From contig QIGJ01000204.1 in the NCBI GenBank assembly GCA_003229995.1, positions 1 to 6,080 on the forward strand: 6,080 nucleotides of DNA, in the 5' to 3' direction. Shown piece by piece: positions 5,637 to 6,080 of the stretch. Position 1 is the first letter of the stretch, and every line of letters begins with the position of its first letter. The stretch comes from Gammaproteobacteria bacterium. GTDB lineage: Bacteria > Pseudomonadota > Gammaproteobacteria > SZUA-152. Made by a program: the position numbers and the translations under genes. A model generated the notes under the pieces. It had not been told where the DNA came from, made no database searches, and saw only the letters and a list, made by a program, of their open reading frames with translations.

Positions 5637-6080
5637 ATGAAACGATTGATGACTGCCACAGCGCTGACTGTTGCCGCTGTACTGATTCCCTTATTAGCCC
5701 AGGCTACCCCGTTATATCATCCGCCGGGAGCTAACCTGACTTACGGTGCGGTGAGCAATGGCCAATCCATTATGTCGGATATCACCAATCCTGCTGCCGG
5801 TGCAGCGGTGTTACAGCAGAATGGTAATCAATACCGGTTCGGGATTTTGAGTTCAGTGGGTGTCGGTTTTGAGTTCGGTGAGGTGGACAACCTGTATTCG
5901 CGAATTGATGCAGAATCGCAGGCGTTTCAAAATATCCAGACGGTTACATCTGTTGCTGACATTGATGCCCGTCTGGTTAGCCTCAATGCCTTGTTGGTGG
6001 ATGTTGAGGCCAATGGTTACGCCAAAGTTTTTTTTAGCAGTCACCTGCCGGTCATGCCGTTGGTTGTTGCGCATAAAGCC
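5637..6080 (+). CDS. Exported TraF-like protein, probable outer-membrane beta-barrel (3' end beyond window)
   Basis: The first 148 residues of a secreted protein; no stop before the edge. Residues 1-23 form a classic Sec signal peptide: MKR, a hydrophobic stretch, then AQA with probable cleavage after Ala23. The mature part starts with PPGANLTYGAVSNGQS, followed by NPAAGAAVLQQ (51-61), then YRFGILSSVGVGFEFGEVDNLY, and a mainly helical stretch. The NPAA motif followed by a glycine-rich strand pair and an acidic helical insert recalls the chromosomally encoded 'conjugal transfer protein TraF' family (TraF_2) of gammaproteobacteria, which are outer-membrane barrel proteins of unknown function despite the name. 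That assignment is from memory of the motif layout and is tentative; export is much firmer. It is transcribed away from the TRAP operon. It has a good ribosome site and no sign of decay in the visible part. Confidence 0.75.
   Translation, partial: MKRLMTATALTVAAVLIPLLAQATPLYHPPGANLTYGAVSNGQSIMSDITNPAAGAAVLQQNGNQYRFGILSSVGVGFEFGEVDNLYSRIDAESQAFQNIQTVTSVADIDARLVSLNALLVDVEANGYAKVFFSSHLPVMPLVVAHKA

Noticed and set aside
5853..6074. Minus-strand frame of 73 codons
   Set aside because: It is antisense to the exported-protein gene, which has a signal peptide and a good ribosome site.
1..6080. CRISPR array, integrase, transposase or origin
   Set aside because: No regularly spaced repeats, no recombinase or transposase motifs in any convincing frame, and no clustered DnaA-type boxes were seen.

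Overview
The window reads as chromosomal DNA of a mid-GC gammaproteobacterium. The partial tRNA at the left edge is very close to the Escherichia coli elongator tRNA-Met and carries an encoded CCA. The TRAP permease subunits are of the NLQTSFLTPPFGFSLFYL type common in marine and environmental gammaproteobacteria, and the right-edge gene resembles the exported TraF-like protein of such bacteria. I cannot name a genus.

Layout, left to right. Positions 1-70 hold the last 70 nt of a plus-strand tRNA-Met(CAT). After a 178-nt spacer, a long minus-strand gene (249-3101) converges on the tRNA. It encodes a 950-residue multidomain superfamily 1 helicase: an N-terminal RelE/ParE-toxin-like domain, a complete UvrD-type helicase core, an ankyrin-like segment and a C-terminal region that may be a winged helix. 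Positions 3102-3422 are non-coding; they carry a small hairpin in the helicase leader and a cluster of REP-like repeats and hairpins just after the next gene's stop. Then come two translationally coupled minus-strand genes, dctM-type (3423-4739) and dctQ-type (4739-5299), for the two membrane subunits of a TRAP transporter. Positions 5300-5636 separate this operon from a divergent plus-strand gene (5637 to the edge), which encodes an exported protein cut off by the window end.

How the parts relate. The two TRAP genes form one functional unit (sodium-driven import across the inner membrane), but no periplasmic binding-protein (DctP) gene is present on either side. The helicase has no obvious functional link to the transporter. 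Its position beside a tRNA gene, its toxin-like N-terminus and its ankyrin-like segment make it the most interesting item here and a candidate stress or anti-phage factor, but that role is inference. No integrase, transposase, CRISPR array or duplicated tRNA end is seen in the window.
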